Assembly: GCF_029360725.1 (NCBI RefSeq)
Contig: NZ_JARKMY010000002.1
Location: 682,001 to 746,000 of the forward strand
DNA length: 64,000 nt
Reading direction: 5' to 3'
Source of the DNA: Chryseolinea sp. H1M3-3
GTDB lineage: Bacteria; Bacteroidota; Bacteroidia; Cytophagales; Cyclobacteriaceae
Part shown: piece after piece, positions 1-8,631 of the stretch
Numbering within the stretch: the first letter of the stretch is position 1
How the letters are laid out: every line of letters starts with the position of its first letter
Notes under the pieces: generated by a model
Database searches by the model: none
What the model was told of the DNA's origin: nothing
The model's input: only the letters and a program-made list of their open reading frames with translations
Position numbers and translations under genes: made by a program

Positions 1-2
1 TT

Positions 3-113
3 GTCTCCGACGCGCCACCTGAAGTAATTGAAGAATTGATTGAGTACACCGACGAGGTCGCCGAAATTCACAATACATTGAGGAAAGGAATTGATATTAG
101 ACTTGTACGTTAA
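3..113 (+). CDS. C-terminal end of an unknown protein (5' truncated by window)
   Basis: An open frame enters the window from the left and ends at a TAA at 111-113, giving 36 residues beginning VSDAPPEVIEELIEY and ending DIRLVR. The composition is acidic then basic and looks like a real C-terminal helix. The other two plus-strand frames hit stops within the first 27 bases. I do not recognise the family from this fragment. It converges on the trehalase gene. Confidence 0.45.
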   Translation, partial: VSDAPPEVIEELIEYTDEVAEIHNTLRKGIDIRLVR

Positions 114-184
114 CACTTCAGGCCGGCAAGAAAAATGTCATTGCAGTTATTGTGACGACACACACATTTACTTCAGAGCTTACC

Positions 185-224
185 TTAACACCTAAACACC
201 CAAACAGTTAAACACCCAAACACC
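185..224. repeat. Degenerate 8-bp tandem repeat, five units
   Basis: Five consecutive octamers read TTAACACC, TAAACACC, CAAACAGT, TAAACACC, CAAACACC. The array lies in the short spacer between two convergent genes and touches the stop codon of the trehalase gene. The same kind of octamer (rotation ACACYYMA) recurs at 6627-6742 between pth and rplY. No function is evident. Confidence 0.6.
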
Positions 225-1813
225 TAATGCCCTCCTCGTTTCTCAAGTGAAAAAGCGACCTCATTCCTGAATGCCAGCGCCACACCATTCGTCCAGCCAA
301 AACCGTCCTGGTTCGGATATTCACCGCCTCCGGCAATTAAAGTAGTATCCATTACGTTGTATTTTTCCATCATTTTACCTGTCGCTTCATAAACGCGCTC
401 ATTCTGACGCAGCCACCGGTGCCGGATATCATTGGCAAGGTTATCCTGGTGATAATTTTTCAATCCCCTATACGCCATCCATTGCAGCGGCGCCCAGCCG
501 TTGGGTGCGTCCCACTGTTGATCGGTATCGGCAACGGTGGTGACCAGTCCTCCTTCTTTCAGAAATTCTTTTTGGAGGGAGGAAGAAATTTTTTCAGCAA
601 TATCAAGTTGGACCATTTCAAAGAATAGTGGATAAACCGCTGCTAATGATTTAATTCCGGTGCGCTTGTTTTCTTTAAAATCGTAATCCATAAAAATGTT
701 GGCATTGGTGTCCCAGCAGAAGGTAAGCAACGCCCTTCGTCTGGCATTGGCGCGTTGCAAATATGGATCGCCAGCATTCTTGTTGCCACGGATGGCATAT
801 CCGCGCGCGATCATTTTCTCCAAGTGGGCGAGCAGGCAGTTTAAGTCCACCGGGACAATGTCGGTTGTGTGAATCGTCTCAAGGGATTTTCCATCGCGGA
901 ACCAACGGCTGCTAAAATCCCATCCTGATTCGGCTGCTGATCGTAAATCTTTGTAAATTCTTTTTTCTGCTCCCGGGTGTTTTTGAGCAAGTGCATAATC
1001 TTCTTTGTAAGCTTCTGGCCTTGGGCTTTCACCTTGGTCATAATAACGGTTCATGATGGTACCGTCGCTGAGCATGACCACATGTTGCGCGGCATCACCG
1101 GGTTGCTTTACAGAGTCGACACCGCGCATCCAGAATTGATATTCTTTAAGCATAGCCTCCAGGTAGTTTGAGGAGGCAAGCGAATCATAGTCTTGCAATT
1201 CATTTACAATCAATGAAAAGAACGGTGGTTGCGAGCGTGTTAAATAATAGTTCCGGTTACCGTTGGGAATAAAGCCGATAGTTTCAATCAAGTGGGCAAA
1301 GTTCTTTACCATATTCTGGATCAGGTCGTAACGCTTCTGCGATTTTAATCCGAGGATGGTGAAGTAGCTATCCCAATAATATATTTCCGAAAAGCGGCCG
1401 CCGGGCACAACGTAATCGTACGGCAAAGGGATAAGGGATGATCTTGGCTCGACTTCATCTGCCTTCCGCGTGAGTACGGGCCATAGTCTAGTAAGATGTT
1501 CCTCCATCGATAGGGTTGTATCGGTGGCATAGTTTGATTTGGGCCGCACGGGAAGATCAAAATTAAGGTGAACGAATTCGTTAAGGTCAAAGTCGGGCGT
1601 ACCTTGCATTTTATCATAATCTGCAACAATCTCAGTTAGGTCCCTTTTGGGTGTACAGTCGGCAAAGGTTTTGGAGTCGGGAAAAATAGCTTTTAACTGT
1701 ACATCATGGAAAAGAGATGATGTATAAAAATCGGTTTTAGAATCGCCTCGCTGTTCCTTCATTGTACAACTAAAAAATAGAACAGCCATGCTGATGATTA
1801 CGATACGTGTCAT
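224..1813 (-). CDS. treA: Alpha,alpha-trehalase, GH37, exported
   Basis: Hydrolyses trehalose to two glucose molecules. The 529-residue product is the usual GH37 length. Trehalase signature 1 is at residues 137-147 (PGGRFSEIYYW) and signature 2 at about 433-443 (QWDAPNGWAPL). The catalytic acid is the Asp of SGWDFSSRW (about D299) and the base the Glu of MEKYNV (E483). The Gly-rich GGGEYPNQDGFGW motif near the C-terminus is also present. The N-terminus has a short hydrophobic segment ending FFSC (Cys16), which suggests a lipoprotein in the periplasm, so treA fits better than cytosolic treF. The gene stands alone, with no trehalose transporter beside it. Confidence 0.93.
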   Translation of the reverse strand: MTRIVIISMAVLFFSCTMKEQRGDSKTDFYTSSLFHDVQLKAIFPDSKTFADCTPKRDLTEIVADYDKMQGTPDFDLNEFVHLNFDLPVRPKSNYATDTTLSMEEHLTRLWPVLTRKADEVEPRSSLIPLPYDYVVPGGRFSEIYYWDSYFTILGLKSQKRYDLIQNMVKNFAHLIETIGFIPNGNRNYYLTRSQPPFFSLIVNELQDYDSLASSNYLEAMLKEYQFWMRGVDSVKQPGDAAQHVVMLSDGTIMNRYYDQGESPRPEAYKEDYALAQKHPGAEKRIYKDLRSAAESGWDFSSRWFRDGKSLETIHTTDIVPVDLNCLLAHLEKMIARGYAIRGNKNAGDPYLQRANARRRALLTFCWDTNANIFMDYDFKENKRTGIKSLAAVYPLFFEMVQLDIAEKISSSLQKEFLKEGGLVTTVADTDQQWDAPNGWAPLQWMAYRGLKNYHQDNLANDIRHRWLRQNERVYEATGKMMEKYNVMDTTLIAGGGEYPNQDGFGWTNGVALAFRNEVAFSLEKRGGH

Positions 1814-2226
1814 AGTTGGGAGCGTTATGCCCGGTTTTATACATGCAACAGGTGAGCATCATGGAAGGTTATAAATAAGTAAGAAATAGGGATTTTGAGT
1901 GGATTGGTAACTTATTAATGTCGCATTAGATGATACCAGTTCAATTCCGGAGTATATCGTGTTAGTCATAAAAAGGTAATGATGCGTGAGCGATATTTTA
2001 CGCATACTGGCGACGGATTGTTAGTGTTTGAAGACACAATTGTTTCCTTGATGATACTGTTGCTTGGTTCACGTTACCGTCGTTTTCCAACCATCAAAGG
2101 ATAATCATCTCAAAGACCCAAATCCAACTTTTATCTACCTTCTCGAAGGTATAACATTTCACTCCACAAGGCGATTGATAGTGGTCACACCCATCCCTAA
2201 TTTTATGTTGTAAATCACAAGGTATA
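1814..2226. other. 413-bp divergent spacer
   Basis: This spacer separates the divergent trehalase and CxxC-protein genes and should hold both promoters. I see a perfect 6-bp palindrome, TACCTT-CTCG-AAGGTA, at 2136-2151. A possible Bacteroidota promoter for the plus-strand gene is TTG at 2175-2177, 20 bp, then TAATTTTA at 2198-2205 (one mismatch to TAnnTTTG). No coding signal is seen. Confidence 0.3.
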
Positions 2227-2559
2227 ATGGAGTGCTCAGAAAGAATTTATCATCAGAACAAGTTGGGTTGCACACGGAAGTGTAGCTGTCACAACGCGGT
2301 GCATCTTATTTTCGGTAATGTATCATTGCTGCTGAGCAAACAACAACTTAATGATTTCACGGAATATATTGCGGACGCTGTCGTTGAATGTAAACTACAA
2401 GGTTCGGAAAATCCTGATTGCCGGGATATTTTTATTCCAACACGTGACCTATGTATTTTCTTCAATGTAACTTATAGCGAATTGGAACATTTATTGGATC
2501 TTGCTGAACAAACTGTTCTCATGTTGCAGATAGACGAAGCGTTATCAGGCCATGGCTAA
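2227..2559 (+). CDS. Small Cys-rich protein, DUF6686-like
   Basis: A 110-residue soluble protein. Its N-terminal third carries Cys3, Cys15, Cys19, Cys21 and His22 (CTRKCSCH), a possible metal or zinc-ribbon site, followed by a hydrophobic beta segment (HLIFGNVSLLLS) and an amphipathic acidic second half. The pattern of an N-terminal Cys cluster followed by an 'F-G-N/T' strand resembles a small family common in Bacteroidota (DUF6686), but this is from memory and not verified. No signal peptide. The only ATG that fits the open frame is at 2227. Confidence 0.6.
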   Translation: MECSERIYHQNKLGCTRKCSCHNAVHLIFGNVSLLLSKQQLNDFTEYIADAVVECKLQGSENPDCRDIFIPTRDLCIFFNVTYSELEHLLDLAEQTVLMLQIDEALSGHG

Positions 2560-2610
2560 TATCCTACTTTCCTATTGTGCGCTTACTTCTTATCACCTGC
2601 TTCTTATACA

Positions 2611-3426
2611 CTAGCCCTTTACCTTCGCATACTGTTTGGCATACTGAAAAATTTCGCCCGTGACATCAACGTTCTCGGGTCTGAAGACGGGAACACGCTG
2701 AACAAAGAATTCCATAAAGGGCTCTTTAACGCAAAAGTCTTTGAATGGTTGGAAATCGTTTTTAAGCATGATTTTTCCGAGTATGGCGCACGAAATCCAT
2801 ACTCCATATTCTTTATACTCCTCGCCATATTGGTATTTTAATTCGAGCTTCTGAAGGATCCGTTCGAAAAACATTTGTACCTCTTTTTCGTCCAATGCGT
2901 TCATGAATTCATCCTGAAACATCACGAATTCGAAATTCGCAAATGAAATTGATGCTGGCGTCTTAATTTCGTTGAGGAAAGGTGGATAAAAATTATCGCA
3001 ACGTACGCTCATCTTGGTGTATCGGTCCAGAGCGATTTCAAAGGCATCCTTTCTGCTATAGAATTCAGCGAAACCCTTTTGTTCACCTTTAATTCTTTCA
3101 AACCCATTTTGCATAACGTCAAATGCGGTGTATTCAAAAAGCAGTGGGTAATTGAGCAACGTTTCTAACAATGCTTCCGTCGTAATGGTGTCAAGAACCT
3201 GCTGAGGTATCTGGCAAGCGTCGACACGTTCCTCGAGAGATCTTAACTCAAACCATGCATCCGACTGAAATGGAATTGGATATTCGTAGGTTCCGTGTAT
3301 ATCGAACTTGACGCAGGGATCGTATTCAATATTATGATCGACACAGCTTGTAATTAAGGTTACGAATAGGAAGATGATAACAGCCTTGTCGGTCTTTGCC
3401 GATAATGGGCAAACGGATGATTTCAT
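2611..3426 (-). CDS. Hypothetical lipoprotein, 271 aa
   Basis: The N-terminus is a lipoprotein signal: basic residues, a hydrophobic stretch (AVIIFLFVTLI) and a lipobox ending TSC with Cys28. The mature part is rich in Phe, Glu and Lys, probably all-alpha, and has no domain I recognise. It converges on the CxxC protein gene (51 bp between stops). A second open frame in the same stretch is a shadow. Function unknown; the likely location is the periplasmic face of a membrane. Confidence 0.65.
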   Translation of the reverse strand: MKSSVCPLSAKTDKAVIIFLFVTLITSCVDHNIEYDPCVKFDIHGTYEYPIPFQSDAWFELRSLEERVDACQIPQQVLDTITTEALLETLLNYPLLFEYTAFDVMQNGFERIKGEQKGFAEFYSRKDAFEIALDRYTKMSVRCDNFYPPFLNEIKTPASISFANFEFVMFQDEFMNALDEKEVQMFFERILQKLELKYQYGEEYKEYGVWISCAILGKIMLKNDFQPFKDFCVKEPFMEFFVQRVPVFRPENVDVTGEIFQYAKQYAKVKG

Positions 3427-3515
3427 AACGAATAGGTTTTCGGGACAAAGAAGTTACATATAGACACGAAGGGCATCTCAAACGTTGTAAACTCGGAACT
3501 GAATTTTGTGTGAAA

Positions 3516-3962
3516 TCAAATGAAAAGCTTGAATCCTTCATGGGAAGCAACAAATCCAAGCCGCTCGTAAAACCTGATGGCATCCGGTCTTTTTTTATCG
3601 CTGGTTAATTGTACTAGGTTGGCCCCTTTGTCCTTTGCACGTTGTATCGCCCAGGTAAACATCTTTTCTCCAATACCCTTACCACGATGATCCTCTCTTA
3701 CCCGTACTGATTCGATCTGCGCCCGGATACTTCCCTGATGGGTGAGGTATTGGATGAAGGTAAGGTGAAAAGTGCCTATAACTTCTCCATCATCACTTTC
3801 AGCTACCATCAGTTCCTGGTGTTCGTCTTTGCTAATGAGTTCGAAGGCCTTTTCATATATACTGAAATGTTTTAAATCCTCCCGTAATGCACCGAGTGGA
3901 TCGTTTGCCAGCATCCTTACTATATGAGGTACATCGGCCTTTGTAGCTTTTCTAAAGTTCAT
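3516..3962 (-). CDS. GNAT family N-acetyltransferase
   Basis: A 148-residue acetyl-CoA-dependent N-acetyltransferase of unknown substrate. Motif A, the acetyl-CoA pyrophosphate loop, reads VREDHRGKGIGEKMF near residues 92-106, followed by the helix and the C-terminal RPDAIRFYERLGF motif B. The open frame extends upstream to 4007 from a GTG, but those 15 residues (Cys-rich, no family match) lie before the normal GNAT start. The ATG at 3962 gives MNFRKATKADVPHI, the usual first strand, so I chose it. The gene stands alone, 119 bp from the VOC gene on the same strand. Confidence 0.85.
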   Translation of the reverse strand: MNFRKATKADVPHIVRMLANDPLGALREDLKHFSIYEKAFELISKDEHQELMVAESDDGEVIGTFHLTFIQYLTHQGSIRAQIESVRVREDHRGKGIGEKMFTWAIQRAKDKGANLVQLTSDKKRPDAIRFYERLGFVASHEGFKLFI

Positions 3963-4081
3963 GTAGTTATCACGTTGCTCAGAGCAACATTTCTGTAATG
4001 TACTCACGCCACACTTTCTATTACGTTATCTGTTTTAAAAATTACTGATACTATTCCAACTCTTGGGCACGCTCCAGCTAC

Positions 4082-4534
4082 TCACTGCTTCCTCCAATGT
4101 TGAAGCTCTACAATATTCCCGTCAATATCTTTTGCATACACAAAAGTGAGCTTGCCCACGTTAGAGACTTCGGTTTCCACGACTTCACCTACGCGGCTGC
4201 CGCCATGATGTAATACTTTGTTAAGATATTTTTGAACATCATCTACATGGAAGGCAATATGCCCGAAGCCTTTACGATTTGTTTTAGGGACTGAGCCGTT
4301 TTCGTTGCTGTCGTATTCAAAGATCTCAAGGGTAGGGAGCGTTTCGTCAAATCCAGGTAGTCTTAAATGAATTCCTTTGAGGTGAGAATCCTTGATGGAC
4401 GTTGCGCGGTCAAGCCATTCTCCCTGCAGGTCGCGTTCCGGGTAAACAGGCTGACATTCAAAAACGGTGACGTAAAATTCAGCGAGTCTCCGCCAATCAT
4501 CAGTGATGATGTTGGTGTGTACATACTTAATCAT
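4082..4534 (-). CDS. VOC family (glyoxalase/dioxygenase fold) protein
   Basis: A 150-residue protein with two beta-alpha-beta-beta-beta halves of the vicinal oxygen chelate superfamily. The first half begins IKYVHTNIITDDWRRLAEFY. The second contains GFGHIAFHVDDV and ends with DIDGNIVELQHW. Potential metal ligands are His6 and the terminal Glu of IVELQ, plus His of HIAFHV. The substrate cannot be told; such genes include lyases, dioxygenases and antibiotic-binding proteins. Confidence 0.85.
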   Translation of the reverse strand: MIKYVHTNIITDDWRRLAEFYVTVFECQPVYPERDLQGEWLDRATSIKDSHLKGIHLRLPGFDETLPTLEIFEYDSNENGSVPKTNRKGFGHIAFHVDDVQKYLNKVLHHGGSRVGEVVETEVSNVGKLTFVYAKDIDGNIVELQHWRKQ

Positions 4535-4855
4535 TTTCTCTGCGTTTAGGTTAATCTTTTAAGGTAACAAGATTTATTTACCTCTTCCAAGGAGAAAAAC
4601 ATAAAAAATTGCTACAAGATTGGCCAGCGGCACGGTCTTTTGTCCCTCCAATCGTTTCCGCTGATTCTTATCGATTACACCAGGCATAAGTGGCCGCACG
4701 GTCGCTAAAAGATTCGGAGTGATAAACAACACCCACTTAGGTGACAAACATCATAGTATTAAGGCCATATTAACCTCAACCTTTACATTGCACTTTAAAT
4801 TCTAACTAAATGCGGGCGTGTCGCTTGAAGATGTAAACCTCCATAATCAGACATC
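4535..4855. other. 321-bp divergent spacer
   Basis: It lies between the VOC gene (minus) and the DUF6064 gene (plus). A minus-strand frame of 57 codons runs from a TTG at 4747 to a TAA at 4574-4576 and ends in a hydrophobic stretch, but it lacks a good start and I do not call it. No hairpin or clear promoter match is seen. Confidence 0.3.
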
Positions 4856-5524
4856 ATGAAAATTCCGTTCACAGTGGATGAATTCTTTCACATTTTCGAG
4901 GTGTATAATCTTTCTATTTGGCCTTTTCAATTGGTGCTTTATGCATTGGCGATAGGAGCCGTAATCCTTGCATTAAAGGGAGGACGAAGAACAAGTCAGA
5001 TAGTGTTTTTTATTCTTACAATTTTTTGGACGTGGTCAGGACTTATTTATCATATCAACTATTTCGCGACCATTAACCCTATAGCTTATTTTTTCGGTGC
5101 CATATTTCTATTGCAAGGTGCGATCTTCTTTTACGTAGGTGTTATTCGTAGTCAAATTGAGTTAGGATTCATGCCTCGCGCCGCGCATGTTCTGGGCGTT
5201 GTATTGGTTTTGTATAGCCTCCTGATCTACCGGATGATCGGTCATTATCAGGGGCACTTGTTTCCAAAGGCACCCACATTTGGCGTTCCTTGTCCTACCA
5301 CTATATTTACTTTTGGTATTTTGTTATTCTCTGTTCAACGGGTGCCGTGGTATGTATTTATTATTCCACTGCTATGGTCGCTGGTAGGTTTTTCTGCTGC
5401 TACCAGACTTTCCGTCGTCGAAGATTATGGCTTGTTTATTTTTGGAATTTTAGCCGCTGTCTTTTTGCTATCTGATCATAAGAAACTATTCGCGGGGAAA
5501 CGACATAATCAAACCACACCATAA
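4856..5524 (+). CDS. DUF6064 family integral membrane protein
   Basis: A 222-residue protein with about six to seven hydrophobic segments. The N-terminal block IPFTVDEFFHIFEVYN-x-SIWP and the Trp/His-rich second helix (FWTWSGLIYHINYF) followed by INPIAYFFGAIFLLQG are the hallmark of the DUF6064 membrane family. No enzymatic motif is visible. The function of the family is not known. The next gene on the same strand begins 35 bp downstream and could be co-transcribed. Confidence 0.8.
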   Translation: MKIPFTVDEFFHIFEVYNLSIWPFQLVLYALAIGAVILALKGGRRTSQIVFFILTIFWTWSGLIYHINYFATINPIAYFFGAIFLLQGAIFFYVGVIRSQIELGFMPRAAHVLGVVLVLYSLLIYRMIGHYQGHLFPKAPTFGVPCPTTIFTFGILLFSVQRVPWYVFIIPLLWSLVGFSAATRLSVVEDYGLFIFGILAAVFLLSDHKKLFAGKRHNQTTP

Positions 5525-5559
5525 ATTTTCTAGCCTTTGATCTACTAAATCTAAATTTT

Positions 5560-6003
5560 ATGATGAATGCAAAATATGTTTTTGTGATTTTACTTCTGGT
5601 TTTCGGAGGCTGTGATGATGATAACACCAAAAGCAAGGCGGAGGATGTAAAACAGACAGCCACTTCAGGCATATGGCGGATCACTTATTTTTTCGATACG
5701 GATAAAGATGAAACCGACAATTTTGATGGATATACTTTTGAATTTAAGTCAGGCAACACGCTGACGGCAACAAAAGCATCTGTTTCGCATACGGGCGTAT
5801 GGTCTGTGACGGATGATAGCGGAACGGATGATTCAATTGATTATGCAGATATAGATTTTAATATTTTATTCACCACTCCTCCGGATTTCGAAGAGTTATC
5901 GGAAGACTGGGAAATAGTTTCGATTAACGATACTAAAATTGAACTAAGACATGTAAGTGGCGGTGGTGGTGGAACTGATTTATTGACCTTTCAAAAGGTT
6001 TAG
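5560..6003 (+). CDS. Lipocalin-like lipoprotein, 147 aa
   Basis: The N-terminus is a signal with lipobox FGGC (Cys18) followed by DDD. The acidic Asp run after the Cys is common in Bacteroidota lipoproteins. The mature part is beta-rich, starting with GIWRITYFFD and ending with a GGGGGTDLLTFQKV strand, reminiscent of small lipocalin-like folds. No catalytic motif is seen. It converges on pth, 58 bp away. Confidence 0.65.
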   Translation: MMNAKYVFVILLLVFGGCDDDNTKSKAEDVKQTATSGIWRITYFFDTDKDETDNFDGYTFEFKSGNTLTATKASVSHTGVWSVTDDSGTDDSIDYADIDFNILFTTPPDFEELSEDWEIVSINDTKIELRHVSGGGGGTDLLTFQKV

Positions 6004-6061
6004 TTCGCGGGCCCTTGGTCGGAAAAAAATTCAGGATGAATGGGGCAGCGACTTAGGATAA

Positions 6062-6622
6062 TTAATCATTGAAAAGATTCATGGTCCTTTCAACGCCGAT
6101 GGTACAAAAGGACAAAATCATTTCATTCGCCTTCTCAATGAGCGGCGGCATTGCTTCAAATTCTGTTTGAGTAAAGTTACTCAGCACGTAATCCACTTGT
6201 TGTCCTTTATGAAATGCATCACCCACTCCAAACCGAAGTCGCGAATAGTTTTGTCCATTTAATAACAGCTCGATATTCTTGAGTCCGTTGTGCCCTGCAG
6301 AGCTTCCTTTGGTTCTCAAGCGCAAGCTCCCGAAAGGCAATGCAATGTCATCAACAATCACCAATAGATTTTCTTTTTCAATTTTTAATTCCTGCAGCCA
6401 GTAAGCAATTGCTTTCCCACTCAAGTTCATGAACGTATTAGGCTTAATAAGATGAATGCTTCTGCCTTTATACTTGAATTCGGCTTTCTCGGCGAGCCGG
6501 TCAACCTTAAATGATGCGCCCTGTTTATCGGCCAACTGATCAAGTACAAGAAAACCAATATTGTGTCGCGTAAGCTCATACTGTGCGCCAGGATTGCCAA
6601 GACCGGTAATGAGGTATTTCAT
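6062..6622 (-). CDS. pth: Peptidyl-tRNA hydrolase
   Basis: Releases tRNA from peptidyl-tRNAs that drop off the ribosome, in the cytosol. The 186-residue length is typical. The N-terminal motif [20 protein letters not shown] holds the catalytic His20, and [14 protein letters not shown] with SSAGHNGL forms the substrate pocket with the conserved Asp and Asn. It lies downstream of prs and rplY on the same strand, the common pth neighbourhood, but a terminator after rplY suggests at least partly separate transcription. Confidence 0.97.
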   Translation of the reverse strand: MKYLITGLGNPGAQYELTRHNIGFLVLDQLADKQGASFKVDRLAEKAEFKYKGRSIHLIKPNTFMNLSGKAIAYWLQELKIEKENLLVIVDDIALPFGSLRLRTKGSSAGHNGLKNIELLLNGQNYSRLRFGVGDAFHKGQQVDYVLSNFTQTEFEAMPPLIEKANEMILSFCTIGVERTMNLFND

Positions 6623-6626
6623 TTGC

Positions 6627-6742
6627 GTGTTAATAGTGTTGGAGTGTTGAATTCGAAGTGTTGGAGTAGGGAGTACGTTGGATTTGAAAGTGGTGCTAGT
6701 GAGCAGTCACTCCATACTTCGAACTCCAACACTTCAACACTT
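6627..6742. repeat. Inverted pair of 8-bp repeat clusters
   Basis: Two clusters of octamers of the type ACTCCAAC/ACTTCAAC face each other around a 40-bp centre. The left cluster (6627-6668) is the reverse complement type and the right cluster (6709-6742) the forward type. A perfect 12-bp inverted match, AAGTGTTGGAGT at 6656-6667 against 6723-6734, would form a long hairpin. It sits between pth and the rplY terminator. The units resemble those at 185-224. Confidence 0.6.
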
Positions 6743-6786
6743 AAAAAAACAAAATCCCCCAGCATGAACGCCGAGGGATTTATATT
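6743..6786 (-). terminator. Rho-independent terminator after rplY
   Basis: On the minus strand AAATCCC (6781-6775) and GGGATTT (6758-6752) form a stem with further partial pairing inside, followed by TTTTGTTTTTTT. It starts 17-20 bp past the rplY stop, so it should end the prs-rplY transcript. Confidence 0.75.
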
Positions 6787-6802
6787 TTTAGTCTGGCTAC
6801 GA

Positions 6803-7465
6803 TTATTTCTTGCCTTCTTCTTTCTTTGGCGCTTCAGCTTTTTTAGCATCACCAGCAGCAGGAGCCGCGGCAGCAGCACCTTCAGCAGGAGCGGCAGCAG
6901 CTTCTTCAGCAGCCATCTTAGCGGCACGCGGTACTTCTACTACGGCAACTGAGGCTTGCTTAGGATCAACAAACTCAAGTTTTTCAACTTTGATATCACC
7001 CACTTTAATGGCATGATGGAAATCAAGATTTGAAACATCTACGTCAATATGATCAGGCATGTCCTTGGGAAAAGCATAAACCTTCAATGAAGATCTTTTT
7101 TGAACCAATGCACCACCTTTAGCAACACCAGGAGCTTGGCCTACCAGACGTGCCGGAATATTCATTTTGATTTTTCTGTTTTCACTAACTCTCAAAAAAT
7201 CGGCGTGCAAAATAATTTCGCTTACCGGGTGGAACTGTACTTCCTGGAGAATAGCTTCACTTTCTTCGCCTTCTATGTTCAAATGAACAAAGTGAGCTTC
7301 ATTTGTATAAACCAGCTCTCTGAAAAGAATCATTGGTGCATAAAAATGCAATTGCTCATTACCACCATACAACACGCAAGGAACCAGCCCTTCGTCGCGT
7401 AGTTTTTGTGAACCGGATTTCCCGAGATTTGCTCTTCGATACCCTATAATCTCAATGGTCTTCAT
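6803..7465 (-). CDS. rplY: 50S ribosomal protein L25/Ctc, long form
   Basis: Binds 5S rRNA in the large ribosomal subunit. The 220-residue product has the L25 N-terminal domain (residues 1-95, KTIEIIGYRRANLGKSGSQKL and VPCVLYGGN), the Ctc C-terminal beta domain (about 98-185, with DIDVDVSNLDFHHAIKVGDI-like motif), then a low-complexity Ala/Glu/Lys/Pro tail ending GKK, as in other Bacteroidota. It follows prs by 33 bp on the same strand, so the two are probably one operon, closed by the terminator at 6743-6786. Confidence 0.96.
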   Translation of the reverse strand: MKTIEIIGYRRANLGKSGSQKLRDEGLVPCVLYGGNEQLHFYAPMILFRELVYTNEAHFVHLNIEGEESEAILQEVQFHPVSEIILHADFLRVSENRKIKMNIPARLVGQAPGVAKGGALVQKRSSLKVYAFPKDMPDHIDVDVSNLDFHHAIKVGDIKVEKLEFVDPKQASVAVVEVPRAAKMAAEEAAAAPAEGAAAAAPAAGDAKKAEAPKKEEGKK

Positions 7466-7498
7466 AATTATATAATTGTTTAGTTAAAATATTTACGC

Positions 7499-8428
7499 TT
7501 AAAGTTTGATAAACAACGAGCTGATCGATTCATTGTCATGAATCTTACGTATTGCTTTGGCATATAAATTTGAAACACTAAGCACTTTTATTTTATTGCT
7601 CGGCTGTTTCAATGGAATGGTATCAGAAACTGCAAGTTCTTCCAGAACGGAATTCTCAATATTTTCATAGGCCTTTCCAGATAATACAGGATGGGTACAC
7701 ACGGCCCTAACCGACTTTGCACCTTTGTCTTTTAAAAGCACGGCAGCCTTGCAAATTGTACCCGCCGTATCAACCAAGTCATCTACCAATACTACATCTT
7801 TGCCTTCGACCTCGCCGATCAAACGCATGGAGCTCACCTTGTTGGCCTCTTTTCGGTACTTATCGCACACAGCCAGTTCTGCATCAAAAAATTTAGCAAA
7901 GCTCCGGGCTCGTTTTATTCCCCCAACGTCCGGAGAAGCAAACATGATATCAGCAAGCTTCAAGGATTTTAGATAGGGAACGAAAATATATGAGCCGTCC
8001 AGGTGATCTACGGGAATATCAAAAAATCCCTGAATCTGATCCGCATGTAGATCGCATGCCATGATACGGGTAGCACCAGCTGCCGAAATAAGGTTCGCGA
8101 TAAGTTTGGCGGCAATTGCGACTCTCGGCCGATCTTTACGATCTTGTCGTGCGTAACCGAAATAAGGAATTACAACATTAATACTTGAAGCGCTTGCTCG
8201 TTTTACGGCATCAACCATCAGAAGCAATTCCAATAAGTTGTCAGCAGGTGCAAAGGTGGATTGAATGATGAATACCTCATGTCCTCGCACAGATTCTGCG
8301 ATAAAAGGAGACATTTCGCCATCGCTGAATTGTTGATAATCTACCTCGCCAAGTGGTTCGCCATAAGCGTTGGCAATTTTTTCTGCCAGGTAAATTGTTG
8401 CTCTTCCGCTGAAAATTTTAACAGCCAT
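7499..8428 (-). CDS. prs: Ribose-phosphate pyrophosphokinase
   Basis: Makes PRPP from ribose 5-phosphate and ATP, feeding purine, pyrimidine, histidine and NAD synthesis; purL and the his operon in this window both depend on it. The 309 residues include the flexible-loop region YFGYARQDRKDRPR, the metal/ATP-binding DLHADQIQGFF, and the PRPP signature VVLVDDLVDTAGTI near residue 215. Upstream on the same strand is tRNA-Gln with a strong hairpin at 8525-8550. Confidence 0.97.
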   Translation of the reverse strand: MAVKIFSGRATIYLAEKIANAYGEPLGEVDYQQFSDGEMSPFIAESVRGHEVFIIQSTFAPADNLLELLLMVDAVKRASASSINVVIPYFGYARQDRKDRPRVAIAAKLIANLISAAGATRIMACDLHADQIQGFFDIPVDHLDGSYIFVPYLKSLKLADIMFASPDVGGIKRARSFAKFFDAELAVCDKYRKEANKVSSMRLIGEVEGKDVVLVDDLVDTAGTICKAAVLLKDKGAKSVRAVCTHPVLSGKAYENIENSVLEELAVSDTIPLKQPSNKIKVLSVSNLYAKAIRKIHDNESISSLFIKL

Positions 8429-8524
8429 GGTTTTATTCCATTTTTGGTTTTGTCACCGCCCTAAATGGGTAAAGGACCGGTGCTGTGGTCGTTAAAACGT
8501 TAATCTGCGGATCAACATTTAACG

Positions 8525-8550
8525 CAGAATCCCGCTCCAGCGGGATTCTG
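8525..8550 (-). terminator. Strong hairpin downstream of tRNA-Gln
   Basis: CAGAATCCCGCT (8525-8536) and AGCGGGATTCTG (8539-8550) are perfect reverse complements. It begins 8 bases past the tRNA 3' end on the minus strand. There is no U-run, so it may be a weak terminator or a processing/stability hairpin between tRNA-Gln and prs. Confidence 0.5.
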
Positions 8551-8558
8551 AATCTAAG

Positions 8559-8631
8559 TTGTCCGACCAGGGCTCGAACCTGGACTTTCCTGAATCAAAA
8601 TCAGGCGTGTTGCCAGTTACACCATCGGACA
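8559..8631 (-). tRNA. tRNA-Gln (anticodon TTG)
   Basis: The minus strand folds into a cloverleaf of 73 nt. The acceptor stem pairs TGTCCGA with TCGGACA and the discriminator is A at 8559. The anticodon arm is CCTGA-TTTTGAT-TCAGG with TTG at 8598-8596. The T arm carries GGTTCGAGCC. CCA is not encoded. Confidence 0.97.

Noticed and set aside
4574-4747. 57-codon minus-strand frame with a hydrophobic end, upstream of the VOC gene
   Set aside because: Starts only with TTG or GTG, has no family look beyond the hydrophobic tail, and a frame of this length is expected by chance.
6619-6952. Overlapping frames opposite and within the rplY tail (102 and 129 codons)
   Set aside because: Low-complexity products of the Ala/Lys-rich rplY end and the repeat region.
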